A model generated the notes under the pieces. That model was given only the letters and a program-made list of their open reading frames with translations, had not been told where the DNA came from and ran no database searches. A program made the translations under genes and the position numbers. A stretch of 64,000 bases of DNA, from contig CAVWNV010000013.1 of the NCBI GenBank assembly GCA_963756515.1, forward strand, positions 186,001 through 250,000, written 5' to 3'. Each line of letters begins with the position of its first letter. Within the stretch, counting starts at the first letter, position 1. This document shows, piece after piece, positions 33,300 through 42,526 of this stretch. Source of the DNA: Bog-756 sp963756515 (GTDB lineage Bacteria; Actinomycetota; Acidimicrobiia; Acidimicrobiales; RAAP-2).

Positions 33300-34187
33300 T
33301 CAACGCGATGTGGCCGATCCGATTCCGCTGATCCCGCCCTTCTCGAGGCGACGGAGCAACTCGTATTCAGGCTCCAGCCGTGTCCGGAGCCGCTCGGTCT
33401 GTTTGTCGGTGAGGGACGACCGTTGGCCGGTGACACGGGCCCGGTGGACGGCAAGTGGCAGATCGAGGAGCTCGGCCAATGAGGACAGTCCACTGGCGTA
33501 GTGCTCGGTGAAGAACACGTTGGAGCAGGCGGCGATCCTGTCCTCGGCCTCGGATATGTCGAACTGCTCGGAGAACGTGACCAGTTGGGCCAGGAGGTGT
33601 TGGGGCGCGACGCGCTCGAGAAAGGCGTCGAACCCGTCTTGTGCGACCTGGCGCTCGTACGGACCCACCGGTCTCCCCGGCGTGGTCGGATCGTCGCCGG
33701 CCACCAGGTAATCGAAGTACGAGTGGGCGCGTTCGACCGGATCCCGAAGGACGGTGACGGTGAAGGTCCGGGCGGGCAGCGGCTGGCGGGCCACGGGAGC
33801 GTGCGACCGTCCGTAGAAGTAGGCCCCCTCGGCCAGCACCCGCCGGTGAAAGGCGGCGAAGCTGTAATCGCCACTGATCGTCCGGTGCAACCGCGTATCG
33901 GCCATCCTCCGGTAGACGTCCAACGGCTCCTCACCACCCAGCGCCATGAAGCTCAGGTGGAGACTGGTTCCGGCGGTCTTCCTCACATGGTGGCAGTAGA
34001 TGCGCCGGCTTCCGTCCGGAAGCTCGTACGTGGAGGCCAGTCGGCGATAGGAGTCATCGGATCGGATCTCCCACAGGTCGCGGAGTCCGAGTACCGACCG
34101 GCGCAGTCGGCGCCCGGTCCGATAGATCCCACCCCGGGGAATAGGCAGCGCGTCCAGCGCTCCGGATGACCCCTCGTCCGCGTCCAC
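33300..34187 (-). CDS. Sulfotransferase-family protein
   Basis: 295-aa PAPS-dependent sulfotransferase-like protein. The 5'-phosphosulfate loop is HHVRKTAGTSLH and the 3'-phosphate-binding region is TVTVLRDPVERAHSYFDYL, both diagnostic for the fold. The C-terminal half (about 190-295) contains a SEQFDISEAEDRIAACSNVFFTEHY stretch split over two helices. I prefer the GTG at 34187: a TAAATT -10-like hexamer ends 8 bp upstream, so the mRNA may be leaderless. A longer frame to 34343 is open but would overlap the divergent gene. The acceptor, perhaps a surface glycan or lipid, is unknown. Confidence 0.7.
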   Translation of the reverse strand: MDADEGSSGALDALPIPRGGIYRTGRRLRRSVLGLRDLWEIRSDDSYRRLASTYELPDGSRRIYCHHVRKTAGTSLHLSFMALGGEEPLDVYRRMADTRLHRTISGDYSFAAFHRRVLAEGAYFYGRSHAPVARQPLPARTFTVTVLRDPVERAHSYFDYLVAGDDPTTPGRPVGPYERQVAQDGFDAFLERVAPQHLLAQLVTFSEQFDISEAEDRIAACSNVFFTEHYASGLSSLAELLDLPLAVHRARVTGQRSSLTDKQTERLRTRLEPEYELLRRLEKGGISGIGSATSR

Positions 34188-34342
34188 CCCCGACAATTTA
34201 GCTCGGGATCGACTGACCGATGACCGGTACCCGAAGAGGTCCGTGGCCGGCTGTGACGCGCCCTCGTTCGTTCGGCCCGTTCCGGGTCGAGGACCTTCGG
34301 GGACGGTCGGCGGGAGTCCATAAAGTCCCATACGCTCTGCCA

Positions 34343-34621
34343 ATGACCGCCGCCGCCGACATCGACGCCCTCATCCGCAGAGCCGACGACGAGATCAGGA
34401 AGGTGGAGAAGGACAAGCGGGGCGATTTCGCCGGGGTCACCGCCATGGCCGGTCTCACCATCCTGGCCAGGCACATCGATGCCCTGGCGGCCAGGATCGA
34501 TGGTCTCGTCCCGGACCCGAGCGACGGTCCGGTGGACCTACGGGCGGAACTGGCCGACCTGCGACTGAGGATCGAGATGGTGGCCGACGGCCTCGGACGG
34601 ACCGGCGACGGCGGGCACTGA
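34343..34621 (+). CDS. Small helical hypothetical protein
   Basis: 92-aa protein predicted to be almost fully helical: DIDALIRRADDEIRKVEKDKRGDF then MAGLTILARHIDALAARIDGLV and a second charged helix LRAELADLRLRIEMVADGL. This looks like a soluble coiled-coil protein. The ATG at 34343 follows a -10-like TACGCT. It is divergent from the sulfotransferase gene and has no recognised family. Confidence 0.5.
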   Translation: MTAAADIDALIRRADDEIRKVEKDKRGDFAGVTAMAGLTILARHIDALAARIDGLVPDPSDGPVDLRAELADLRLRIEMVADGLGRTGDGGH

Positions 34622-34643
34622 GCGGCACCCTCGACGGTGCCGC
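34622..34643. terminator. Perfect 8-bp hairpin between convergent genes
   Basis: GCGGCACC (34622-34629) pairs perfectly with GGTGCCGC (34636-34643) across a 6-nt loop. It starts at the base after the preceding stop and lies 17 bp before the end of the S53 peptidase gene, so it probably ends both transcripts. Confidence 0.5.
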
Positions 34644-34659
34644 CCCGTCTCCGGTGCCG

Positions 34660-37227
34660 TCACGTCACGGTGAACGGGCCGGTGGCCGACCCTCCCGCTG
34701 TGGTCACGGTGATCGGACCCGAGGTGGCCCCTGACGGCACGTCGACCGTGATCCTGGTGGCGGAGTCGGAGATGACGGTGGCGCCGACCCCGGTGGCGAA
34801 GCTCACGCTGGCGCCGGACAGGTTCGTCCCCTTGATGGTCACCTTCTTGCCCGGAGCACCCGAAGCGGGACTCACCGTCGTCACCGCCGGCCCGAAATCG
34901 AAGGGATAGGCCAGACTGGTACCCGAGGACCCGGTGATCGTGAGCCCGACCGCCCCGTGACCGGGGGGAGTCACGGCCGTGATGATCGTGCCCTGCTTGT
35001 TGACGGTGACTCCGGTGGCGGAGGTCGATCCGAAGCGCACCGCGGTCACTCCTCCGAAGCCGGAGCCCTTGATGGTCACCCTGGTGTTCCCCGACGCCGG
35101 GCCGTAGGCCGGTTTGACCGAAGTGATCGACGAGGGCACGGACCAGGTGAACTCGGCCGATCCGCTGTAACCGGCCGAGTCCTCCACGGTGATCAGCACC
35201 GTCGACGACGCCGAGGTCGTGGGCTGACCCGAGATCAGACCGGACGCACTCCCGATCGACAGACCGGCCGGGAGACCCAGGGCGCTGTACCCGAGTGTGC
35301 GGCCACCGGCGGTATCCGTGGCGGCGATCGGGAGGTCCACCGACTGCCCGAGGTAGGTGGTCTGGGGCCCGGGATTGGTGACGATGACGGGATCGGGGAC
35401 TCCCCCGGCGCAGAGCGCGGCGGGAAGGACGGCCCCATTGGGCGAACCGAGCCCGGTGGCCATGTCGTAGCCGGCATGGGCGGGATACAGGCCGGCATGG
35501 CCCCCGCTGATGTCGTTGTCACCCGAGGTGACGTCGTTGAAGGCATTCGGATCGGAACCGGCGATGCGGTAGAGCGCGGGGTCGGCGAACCCGACCGCCG
35601 TTCCAGCACAGGTGCTCGAAGCGTTGGTCAGGGCGACGAGGGCGGCCCACAGCGGCGCGGCGAAGCTGGTGCCGCCCCAGTCGCCCCAGCTTCCGTCGAT
35701 GTAGAGGAGATAGGGGAACTCTCCCGCCAGCGCGGCCACATCGGGCACCTGGCGACAGTAGGAGCCTGTCGGGGCGCCGCAGGGTACGCCGGAGGAGTCC
35801 CCCGAGACGACGCCGACGCTCGACGACGCGTCCTTCTGGTACGACGGCATCGTCCAGACCTGCGAGATTCCGCCGCCACCGGCCCCGAAGCAGTCGGCCT
35901 CCCCGCCGCACTCGACCACGCCGTCGTTCCACGCCTTCTCGACCGGCGGCGTGGCGACGGCGGTCCACTCCGTTCCGCCCACGGCGGTCATGTACGGCTG
36001 CGAGCCAGGGTCGTCCACGGCCAGGTAGTCGTTCTCGTCGCCCGGCCCGAGGCAGTCCTCGGAGCCGGAGTCGCCGGCGGCGGCCAGGAAGGTCTGACCC
36101 TGTACCGCGGCCTGCTCGAGGATGGTGTTCTCGGACTGGGGCGACGTGCTGTTGAGCTGCTCGCACAGGCCCCACGAGATCGAGATGACTTTGGCCTTGT
36201 CCTGGGAGACGGCGGCATTCCAGTCGTCGAGCCAGGAGCTTCCGGTGTCAGGTGCCTGGTACACCAGGATGTCGGCGTCGGGGGCCAGGCCGATGACGTT
36301 CTCCATGTCGCCATCGGCCTCTCCGACGCCGGAGCCCCGGGTCGGCCCCCCGTCGGTGTTGACGGCGGTTATGGGGGTGTTCGTCCGGAAGCAGGACTGG
36401 TAGGCGGCGATGTCGGAGGGGCTGTATCCCTGGAATTCCAGCAGGGCTATGGCCTGACCGGCGCCCAGGTCCCCGGCCGAATACAGGCTGGAGAAGCCAT
36501 AGGCCGTGGCCAGCTGGTCCGAGGTGTAGGAGTCCTCGCTCTGGGCGTCGCTCGCGGCGGTCGAACACGGCACCGGCCCACCGGACTTCTCCCCCGCCCG
36601 GGGAAGGGCAGCGGGGGCGTCGACGGACCGACCGTGCATCCCGGCCGGGGTGGGCACGTTCAGGTCGTCCAGCCCGACCACACCTTGGACGTAGGGAGCG
36701 GCCCCGGCGGCGATGAGGGGTGCTGCGGTGTTGGTGAAGGCCACGCGCCCGCTCCTCACCCTGTACTGCTGGAAACCGGTCGAGAATGCCGATGAGAGCT
36801 GGGCCGCGGTGGCCCGGACCGGGATGCTCAGGTGGTTCCCGCTGATCGCCCCGGGATGCAGTCCGGCTGCTCGCAGCGCCTGTTCCACGGACTGGACGGC
36901 TCCGGTGGTGGGACCGAATCGATCGACGAACTGCCCCGGTGCCAAGTAGCGCCGATAGAGACTGGAGCCGGAAGTGGATACGTCCCGTGCGTACGTGGCC
37001 AGTGCGGTCGGATCGCGGGGTTGTAGTGTCACGTCGACCTTGATCTCGGCCCCACGTGGTAGCGGTGTCAGTCTCACTGCCCCCTGTTCCGGCCGAGGCA
37101 CACCCCCGATCCGTACCGGGTTCGTGGCCGCGCCGGCCGAACTCGGCACGAGCCCGAGGGCCGTCATCAGCACTGCCGCCACCAGGGTCGCCGCCAGTGC
37201 CGCCGGTCCCCGCCGTCGAACCCCCAT
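34660..37227 (-). CDS. Secreted S53 (sedolisin/kumamolisin) peptidase with C-terminal IPT-type domains
   Basis: 855-aa exported serine-carboxyl peptidase. A signal peptide (1-33) is followed by a pro-kumamolisin domain (about 45-200, PLPRGAEIKVDVTLQPRDPTAL...YLAPGQFVDRFGP). The catalytic domain has Glu303 and Asp307 (GEADGDMEN), oxyanion Asp386 (AAGDSGS) and nucleophile Ser521 (GGTSFAAP, where the usual SGTS is GGTS). The calcium-site region VTSGDNDISGGHAGLYPA closes it at about 560-590. The C-terminal 220 residues form a putative Ig domain and two IPT/TIG-like domains (TSVKPAYGPASGNTRVTIKGSGF...). Family members work at acid pH; here that is inference. Confidence 0.92.
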   Translation of the reverse strand: MGVRRRGPAALAATLVAAVLMTALGLVPSSAGAATNPVRIGGVPRPEQGAVRLTPLPRGAEIKVDVTLQPRDPTALATYARDVSTSGSSLYRRYLAPGQFVDRFGPTTGAVQSVEQALRAAGLHPGAISGNHLSIPVRATAAQLSSAFSTGFQQYRVRSGRVAFTNTAAPLIAAGAAPYVQGVVGLDDLNVPTPAGMHGRSVDAPAALPRAGEKSGGPVPCSTAASDAQSEDSYTSDQLATAYGFSSLYSAGDLGAGQAIALLEFQGYSPSDIAAYQSCFRTNTPITAVNTDGGPTRGSGVGEADGDMENVIGLAPDADILVYQAPDTGSSWLDDWNAAVSQDKAKVISISWGLCEQLNSTSPQSENTILEQAAVQGQTFLAAAGDSGSEDCLGPGDENDYLAVDDPGSQPYMTAVGGTEWTAVATPPVEKAWNDGVVECGGEADCFGAGGGGISQVWTMPSYQKDASSSVGVVSGDSSGVPCGAPTGSYCRQVPDVAALAGEFPYLLYIDGSWGDWGGTSFAAPLWAALVALTNASSTCAGTAVGFADPALYRIAGSDPNAFNDVTSGDNDISGGHAGLYPAHAGYDMATGLGSPNGAVLPAALCAGGVPDPVIVTNPGPQTTYLGQSVDLPIAATDTAGGRTLGYSALGLPAGLSIGSASGLISGQPTTSASSTVLITVEDSAGYSGSAEFTWSVPSSITSVKPAYGPASGNTRVTIKGSGFGGVTAVRFGSTSATGVTVNKQGTIITAVTPPGHGAVGLTITGSSGTSLAYPFDFGPAVTTVSPASGAPGKKVTIKGTNLSGASVSFATGVGATVISDSATRITVDVPSGATSGPITVTTAGGSATGPFTVT

Positions 37228-37542
37228 CCCGCCTCCTTGCCTCGGTGGACCGCTGCCCCTCTCCCCCGCGCCCCTGGCACAGGGACTTCGGCTATTCGTC
37301 CGAGCGGCCTATCCCGGCAACCCGGTACCGTTGCACGATCGGGGTCGACGGTCAACCGGTCTCACTGGGCGTGGCCACCGAGCTCACCTCCGACGGCTCC
37401 GGGTGTGGATCCACGACGGCCGGAGCACGTATCGGACGGGCCTCATCCGAACCCGGCGATGGATCTGACCGCGGGGCGACTGGGTCGCTACGGTAGGGAT
37501 GACCAACGGATCGGGCCGAGGCCCCGCGAACGGAGATCGTCG
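37228..37542. other. 315-bp divergent intergenic region
   Basis: It separates the S53 peptidase gene and the minus-direction start from the plus-strand gene at 37543. A TACGGT -10-like hexamer is at about 37490. No reading frame or dyad of note was seen. Confidence 0.3.
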
Positions 37543-37989
37543 ATGACCACCAAGTCTGATTTCTCGACCGAGGAGTGGCAGCTGATCCTCGAGGCACCGC
37601 CGAGTGCGGGCATGATCGTGGTCACCGCCCAACGAGGTGGTTCGTTCCGCGAGTCCATCGCCATCGCCAAGGCCTACGTCGAGGCCCGTGGCCAGCACGG
37701 CGAGAGCGAGTTGCTGGACGAGATCGTCGCAGCCAAACCGGAGCGGGACCATACCCACTACCACTCTCCCGAGGAACTCAAACAGGCCGGTCTCCAACAC
37801 CTTCGGGACTCGGTCACCCTGCTCGGGCGCAAGGCCACGCCGGCGGAGGTGGACGAGTACCGCAACTTCATCGTCACGTTGGCGCACAAGGTGGCGGCGG
37901 CACACCGTGAGCACGGTGTCGAGGTCAGCGAGGCCGAGCAGGCGGCCATCGACGACATCACGACTGCTTTGCAGGCCCCGGCCGGGTAG
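37543..37989 (+). CDS. Conserved hypothetical helical protein
   Basis: 148-aa protein that begins FSTEEWQLILEAPPSAGMIVVTAQRGGSFRESIAIAKAYVEARGQHG (split over residues 6-52) and then has VDEYRNFIVTLAHKVAAAHREHG and VSEAEQAAIDDITTAL. The ending VSEAE...AI.DI..AL resembles the helical ends seen in small stress or tellurite-resistance-like proteins, but I cannot name a family. ATG 37543 is supported by CGGAGA 8-13 bp upstream. A hairpin follows the gene. Confidence 0.6.
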   Translation: MTTKSDFSTEEWQLILEAPPSAGMIVVTAQRGGSFRESIAIAKAYVEARGQHGESELLDEIVAAKPERDHTHYHSPEELKQAGLQHLRDSVTLLGRKATPAEVDEYRNFIVTLAHKVAAAHREHGVEVSEAEQAAIDDITTALQAPAG

Positions 37990-37998
37990 GCGGTCGGT

Positions 37999-38013
37999 GG
38001 CGGTTCAACCGCC
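37999..38013 (+). terminator. Hairpin after the gene at 37543
   Basis: GGCGGT-TCA-ACCGCC forms a 6-bp stem with a 3-nt loop (the whole stretch is a near palindrome GGCGGTTCAACCGCC). It lies 10 bp after the stop codon. Confidence 0.4.
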
Positions 38014-38144
38014 CGAGTTCGCCGCGCCCGCACCGGTGTCGCGATACCTGGGACGATGAAGATCGCGTAAGCCAGGACGGCCGCACCGACCGAGGATCCC
38101 AGCCATGGTGGCGACGACGGTCGAAGCCGGGGACCCGGTGATGA

Positions 38145-38321
38145 CTAGCGGCTTCGGGTGGGGCTCCCCAACGGGACCACCGAGTCCCAGCCGGCCGCCT
38201 CGCAGATGGGGCAGACCGGCCCCCCGCTGTCCACCACCACGTCCTCCAGCCTGAACTCGTGTCCGCAATCGGTGCAACCCCAGCCCGGCGACGAGTGGAA
38301 TTCACTGGGCCGGTCGGCCAG
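38145..38321 (-). pseudogene. Zinc-ribbon gene fragment without a normal start
   Basis: The frame reads SPGWGCTDCGHEFRLEDVV then VCPICEAAGWDSVV and ends PTRSR at the stop at 38145. This is a good C4 zinc ribbon (CTDCGHEF and CPICEA). Upstream the frame has no ATG, GTG or TTG before a stop at about 38459; the only near start is CTG at 38321. It therefore looks like a 3' piece of a gene that lost its beginning, or a gene with a CTG start. Confidence 0.5.
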
Positions 38322-38695
38322 CCCGATGGGGCGGACGCCCGGATGCCGTTCGCCGCGCCTCTGACAGGAACGATGCCTTCTGACTAGGTCGTATGTCCTC
38401 GAACTTGGGCATTCGAAGGTATCGGCACGACGCCCAGTGGGCTTGACAGGGGCGCCGTGTTAGCGCCGGGTCCGGAGCACAGGTGGCGGAACCTGGCTCC
38501 ACGGACTCGGCACGGATCACCGTACGGTTCGACCCTTGGCCCCGACTGTGAGCGTTCGCACGGGAGACTGAGAATCGGCGGGTCCGGTGGACCTGGTCAG
38601 GGAGACCCGAGGCAGAGGTCCCGTGCCCACGCATCCACCCCGCCGTCCGCTCCCCCGCATCGGTTTGTCCTCGGACCCGACAGCCCCGGCCGCGA
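38322..38695. other. 374-bp region without a convincing gene
   Basis: Long frames exist on both strands but none has family-like sequence or a ribosome-binding site. The stretch lies between a zinc-ribbon fragment and the alkylsulfatase gene and may be decayed coding DNA. Confidence 0.3.
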
Positions 38696-40513
38696 TCAGG
38701 GGGTCACGATGGCGAAGTCGCCACTGACCGGATCGAGGACGCTGAGCAGCGTGGCGACGACGCCGACATCCCCTTCGGTGTCGAGCCCGGTCAGACCCCC
38801 GCCGCCGAGCAGCGTCAACAACTCGGGCTTGGTCAACGTCACCGTCAGGTCAGCTGCAGCGTGTCTCGGGTCGACGTCTTGGATCAGCACCCCATTGGTC
38901 AGCTCCGTGCGGTACGTGTGGCCCAGGTCGGTCATAACCCAGTCGATGGCCAGGTGGTTGTTCCACGCCCTCGGACCGTTGACCCGGATGGCCAACGAGT
39001 CGAACAGCTGCTCTACGGAGAGGGCTCCGATCATGTCGGAAGACCCGGCTGCGTCGAGTGCTGCCGGCTGGGCGCCGCGGCGGAGCTCGTAGGCGCCCTG
39101 GAGGTAGAAGTTCCGCCAGGTCCCGTTCTCCGCTCCGAACCCCAATGTGTCGTAGACGTCAGCCAACAAGTGTCGTGCTTCGGTGTTCCCTTCGTCAGCG
39201 AAGACCGCGTGGTTGAGCAGCTCCACCGCGAAACGGCGGTCCCCGCGTTCGACATACTGGCGCGCCTTCGTTACGACCGCGTCTGCACCTCCGAGGACAT
39301 CGACGTACCGTTTGGCCGCTTCGACCGGCGGATGCTTCCACAGGTTGGCGGGATTGCCATCGAACCAACCGAGGTAGCGCTGGTAGATGGCCTTGACGTT
39401 GTGACTCACCGAGCCGTAGTAGCCGTGAGTGTGCCACGCCGCCTCCAACGCCGGTGGCATCTCCATCAGCTCCGCGATCTCCGCCCCGTTGTAGCCCCGA
39501 TTGAGGAGCCGGAGCGTCTGGTCGTGGAGGTAGGCATACAGGTCACGTTGGGCCGACAGAAAGTCGACGATGCGGTCGTGCTCCCACACAGGCCAGTGGT
39601 GGGAGGCGAAGGCCACGTCGACGTCGTCGGCGAAGAGGTCGATGGCTTCGCCTAGATATCGTGACCAGACCCGGGCGTCTCGCACCACCGCACCCCGAAG
39701 GGTCAGCAGGTTGTGGAGATTGTGGGTGGCGTTCTCGGCCATGCACAGCGCACGACGTTCGGGGAAGACGAAGTTCATCTCCACCGGGCACTCGGTGCCC
39801 GGTGTCATCTGGAAACGGATAAGGACTCCATCGAGGGTCACCTCCTGGCCGGTGTGGGTGATCTCGAGCGTGGGGGGAATGAGCCCGATCGAACCGAGCG
39901 AGGTGGTCTGGCCGAGACCCGCGCCGATCTGACCTCGAACCCCCTTTTCCAGCTGGGCCCCGTACATGTACTCGGCTCGGCGGCTCATGGCCGTCCCGGC
40001 GTAGACGTTCTCGGCCACGGCCGCCTCCATGAAGCCGTGGCCGGCCACGATGGGAGCGCCCTGGCGGTAGATCCCGTGAACGCCCCCGAAGTGGTCCGCG
40101 TGGGCATGGGTGTAGATGACAGCGGTGACTTCGCGGTCGCCTCGGTGGGCACGGTAGAGCGCCAGCGCGGCGGCGGCCGTCTCCTTCGAGATCAGCGGGT
40201 CGATGACGATCACACCGGCATCTCCTTCGACCAGGGTCATATTGGAGAGGTCGAGGCCCCGGACCTGATAGATCCCGTCGGCGACGCCGTAGAGGCCCTG
40301 TTTGGCGCAGAGCTGGCTCTGGCGCCACAGGCTCGGATTGGCCGTGTCGGGACAGTCGCGGTCGAGGAATCCGTAGGCATCGTTGTCCCAGATGATGCGG
40401 CCATCCCCGGTCCTCACGATGCAGGGATCCATGGCGGCGATGAAGCCGCGGTCGGCGTCGGCGAAATCCTGACGGTCGTCAAAGGGGAAGCCATCGCTGG
40501 TCGTCTCGCTCAT
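38696..40513 (-). CDS. Alkylsulfatase (metallo-beta-lactamase fold, SdsA/Pisa1 type)
   Basis: 605-aa enzyme that hydrolyses alkyl sulfate esters such as SDS. The binuclear zinc motif is THAHADH (135-141, HxHxDH). The N-terminal part has LWRQSQLCAKQGLYGVADGIYQVRGLDLSNMTL split over residues 62-94, a hallmark of this family. The middle has EMNFVFPERRALCMAENATHNLHNLLTLRGA with further zinc ligands, followed by an alkylsulfatase dimerisation domain (about 400-490). The C-terminal 110 residues are the SCP2-like substrate-binding domain. Full length suggests an active enzyme. No partner transporter is nearby. Confidence 0.93.
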   Translation of the reverse strand: MSETTSDGFPFDDRQDFADADRGFIAAMDPCIVRTGDGRIIWDNDAYGFLDRDCPDTANPSLWRQSQLCAKQGLYGVADGIYQVRGLDLSNMTLVEGDAGVIVIDPLISKETAAAALALYRAHRGDREVTAVIYTHAHADHFGGVHGIYRQGAPIVAGHGFMEAAVAENVYAGTAMSRRAEYMYGAQLEKGVRGQIGAGLGQTTSLGSIGLIPPTLEITHTGQEVTLDGVLIRFQMTPGTECPVEMNFVFPERRALCMAENATHNLHNLLTLRGAVVRDARVWSRYLGEAIDLFADDVDVAFASHHWPVWEHDRIVDFLSAQRDLYAYLHDQTLRLLNRGYNGAEIAELMEMPPALEAAWHTHGYYGSVSHNVKAIYQRYLGWFDGNPANLWKHPPVEAAKRYVDVLGGADAVVTKARQYVERGDRRFAVELLNHAVFADEGNTEARHLLADVYDTLGFGAENGTWRNFYLQGAYELRRGAQPAALDAAGSSDMIGALSVEQLFDSLAIRVNGPRAWNNHLAIDWVMTDLGHTYRTELTNGVLIQDVDPRHAAADLTVTLTKPELLTLLGGGGLTGLDTEGDVGVVATLLSVLDPVSGDFAIVTP

Positions 40514-40652
40514 CGGCGCGCCTGCTCTCTGTTGGTCATCCGTGCCCCCGAGTCGGTGGGCCTGAGGTCACGTTAGCGACATGGGCGAGACCGGTTACCG
40601 GACGTTGAAACTCCGGCAGATGAGGCGCTCGGAGTCGGTGTGGATTCCGGCC

Positions 40653-40913
40653 CTAGGCCGGCGCCGTAGCCAGGTGTAGCTCGTTCCAGATGAACGGTCC
40701 CAGCTCGTTGGTCCACCACGGACCGCCCGGTATGAGCCACGTGGTGTGCCCGGTGCCGGACAGCTCCACCTCGTAGCAGGCGTTCCCCGCGGCCCGCAGG
40801 GCGTCGCACACGGTCAGGGTGGCCATCGCCATCACCAGCGCGATGGAGCAGGCCGTGGCCACCACACAGTGCTCCTGCCGGGCGAGCTGGTCACGGTGCG
40901 TCCATTGGGCATT
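40653..40913 (-). pseudogene. Alpha/beta-hydrolase C-terminal remnant
   Basis: The frame contains TVCDALRAAGNACYEVELSGTGHTTWLIPGGPWW (split here over about 34 residues) and ends in TNELGPFIWNELHLA. GTGHTTW looks like the catalytic-His segment of an alpha/beta hydrolase, and the preceding part like the segment after the catalytic Asp. The first 200 or more residues, including the nucleophile, are missing, and an in-frame stop lies at about 40914. It is therefore a remnant. Confidence 0.5.
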
Positions 40914-41103
40914 TCACCCACCCCTCCGCCAGTTGTCCTGTGGGCCACTGCACCGGCGTCGGGCAGAACAGTACCCAGATCCGTTGCGGCGTGCTGTCGC
41001 CTCTCAGCCCAATCTCAGCAAACCCAGGGCGCCGGGTTCCCAACGGGGCCACGCTCCGCTCCTCCCGGGTGCGCCATTGTCACCGCGGCGTCGAAGGCCG
41101 AAC

Positions 41104-41571
41104 TCAGACCGTCCTCTGGGTCTGTCGCTCGCCTCGCTCTCGGATGGACCGAACGTCCTTGCCGATGTTGAACAGCACCATCAGGATCTCCATGGCGATC
41201 CGGGCGAACGTCAAATAGATCAGATAGGCGATCGGGACGATGATGATGGCGAAGGCGATGTCCGCTGGCTTGTGCTCGACGAGTGCGCCGACGAACACGA
41301 GGACCGCGGCGAGCGAGTAGAGAATGGTGATCAGCACGTAGAGCACCCGGATGACCCGCAGCGTCACGAAGCTCGAGAAGGAGAAGTCGTAGAGCGAGCG
41401 GATGAAGCCCATGGCCTCCAGAGGATCGTCGTCGGTCGATCTTTGGGGAGGTTGGTATGACGACGGTGGGCTCGCTGACCTCTGGGCCTGGTAACCCGGA
41501 TGCAACTCGGGCGGGTACCACTTGTGGTCGACTGCCTGCCACCAACCCGGACCCTGGGCTGTATCGCTCAT
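41104..41571 (-). CDS. DUF4282-domain membrane protein with GWWQ..KWYPPE motif
   Basis: 155-aa membrane protein. The N-terminus has the GWWQAVDHKWYPPE motif, common in small actinobacterial envelope or stress proteins, then a Pro/Ser/Gln linker. Residues 50-150 contain two membrane helices (VLITILYSLAAVLVFVGALVE and IAFAIIIVPIAYLIYLTFARIAMEILM) with the F-D-F-S-F/RVLY pattern of DUF4282. The ATG at 41571 is preferred to one further upstream (41613) because the motif is N-terminal. Function unknown. Confidence 0.8.
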   Translation of the reverse strand: MSDTAQGPGWWQAVDHKWYPPELHPGYQAQRSASPPSSYQPPQRSTDDDPLEAMGFIRSLYDFSFSSFVTLRVIRVLYVLITILYSLAAVLVFVGALVEHKPADIAFAIIIVPIAYLIYLTFARIAMEILMVLFNIGKDVRSIRERGERQTQRTV

Positions 41572-41942
41572 TGATCGCTCCTTATCGGTGCATGAATACC
41601 GGTTCCACCGCATCGGGGAACTGGTTGACGCGGTCGCTCAGGGTAGTCCGATTCGTACCGGCCGTCTCGTGGCCGACGATATGACGCTGACCATGCACTC
41701 TGGGTCGCGGGGTCTGAGTGCCCGTGTGGCATCGCCGGTACTACCGGCACGGGCGGCGGCCGCAGCGGTCGGTGTCGGGGTACCTGCCATGTGGTCAGTT
41801 GAGGTGACCCGTGTCACTGGCGCGCCCCGTGCAATGCCATCGAGCAGTCACCAACGCACCACTCGATGACAGGAGACCGCATTCCGGCCGTCGGCCGTCG
41901 TATGCCCACCTGGCTTTCTGGCTGGTCCCGGGAGCCTCCGGT
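41572..41942. other. 371-bp region with two dyads
   Basis: This is the upstream region of the DUF4282 gene. It contains a perfect palindrome GCCGGTACTACCGGC (41734-41748) and a second dyad GTGAC-CCGT-GTCAC (41804-41817). No gene is seen. The same core CCGGTACTACCGG occurs once more at 22041-22053. Confidence 0.35.
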
Positions 41943-42374
41943 TCACCCCCTGGGTGTCTTCTTCAGCGAGACAATGCCGAGGCTCGTGTTCGACTCCTGA
42001 ATCCCCGTCGGCACACCGGTCGGATCGTTGACGAACGCCGCCCCCACCTCCCATCCATTCTCCGAGGCGCTGAACGGACCGAAGGTGAAGGTGGACTTCA
42101 GGACGCCTTGTTTCGTCAGGGACTCGTCCCCGCTGTAGAGGGTTCGACTTGATCCATCCGGCGACTCGACCACCCACAGAACCGTCTCCGCGTCCTGTGC
42201 CGATGCCTTGAAGGTAAAGGATCCACCAGGAGCAAGATGGACCACGGCGCGGGGGTTGCGTAAGATGACCGGTGGCGGCTCGGAGGCACCGGCAGCTCCA
42301 GCCCAGCCCAGCAGGGTCACCACCGTGAGGCTGAGGACCGCTACGGGAACGGCTGCGAACTTGCAGGTCGTCAT
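41943..42374 (-). CDS. Secreted hypothetical protein
   Basis: 143-aa exported protein. The N-terminal hydrophobic segment (VPVAVLSLTVVTLLGWAGAAGA) ends in a signal-peptidase-like AGA-SE site near residue 30. The mature part is beta-rich and includes GSFTFKASAQDAETVLWVVESPDGSS and a KSTFTFGPFSASENGWEVGAAFVND strand region, resembling an Ig-like extracellular domain. No cysteines or lipobox are present. The ATG at 42374 fits the signal peptide start. No family name can be given. Confidence 0.6.
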   Translation of the reverse strand: MTTCKFAAVPVAVLSLTVVTLLGWAGAAGASEPPPVILRNPRAVVHLAPGGSFTFKASAQDAETVLWVVESPDGSSRTLYSGDESLTKQGVLKSTFTFGPFSASENGWEVGAAFVNDPTGVPTGIQESNTSLGIVSLKKTPRG

Positions 42375-42526
42375 GGACAGGGTCCTCCTCGGTTCCGTCA
42401 CCTAGGTGATTCGATACCTGATCTGCTGTGGAGTCAAGCGTCAGACCAGAGCCGACGTCCTTGGGCGGGAAGATCCGCAAGTCTTCCGGGTCCTACTGAT
42501 TCCATTTCAGTCTCGCCGGAGTGGGC

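Noticed and set aside
36974..37496. Plus-strand frames at the beginning of the S53 peptidase gene and its upstream region
   Set aside because: They overlap the signal-peptide part of the peptidase and have no SD or conserved sequence; the real downstream gene starts at 37543.
38457..39092. Long plus-strand frame with a CGTACGGTTCG segment like the end of a group II intron domain V
   Set aside because: The GAGC...GAAA...GGTTC pattern needed for domain V is incomplete, and no reverse-transcriptase gene is near. The frame continues inside the alkylsulfatase gene on the other strand, so it is a shadow.
41848..42480. Minus-strand 210-aa frame covering the secreted protein gene
   Set aside because: The other frame has a proper signal peptide and beta-rich mature part; the 210-aa frame is Arg/Gly/Pro-rich noise.
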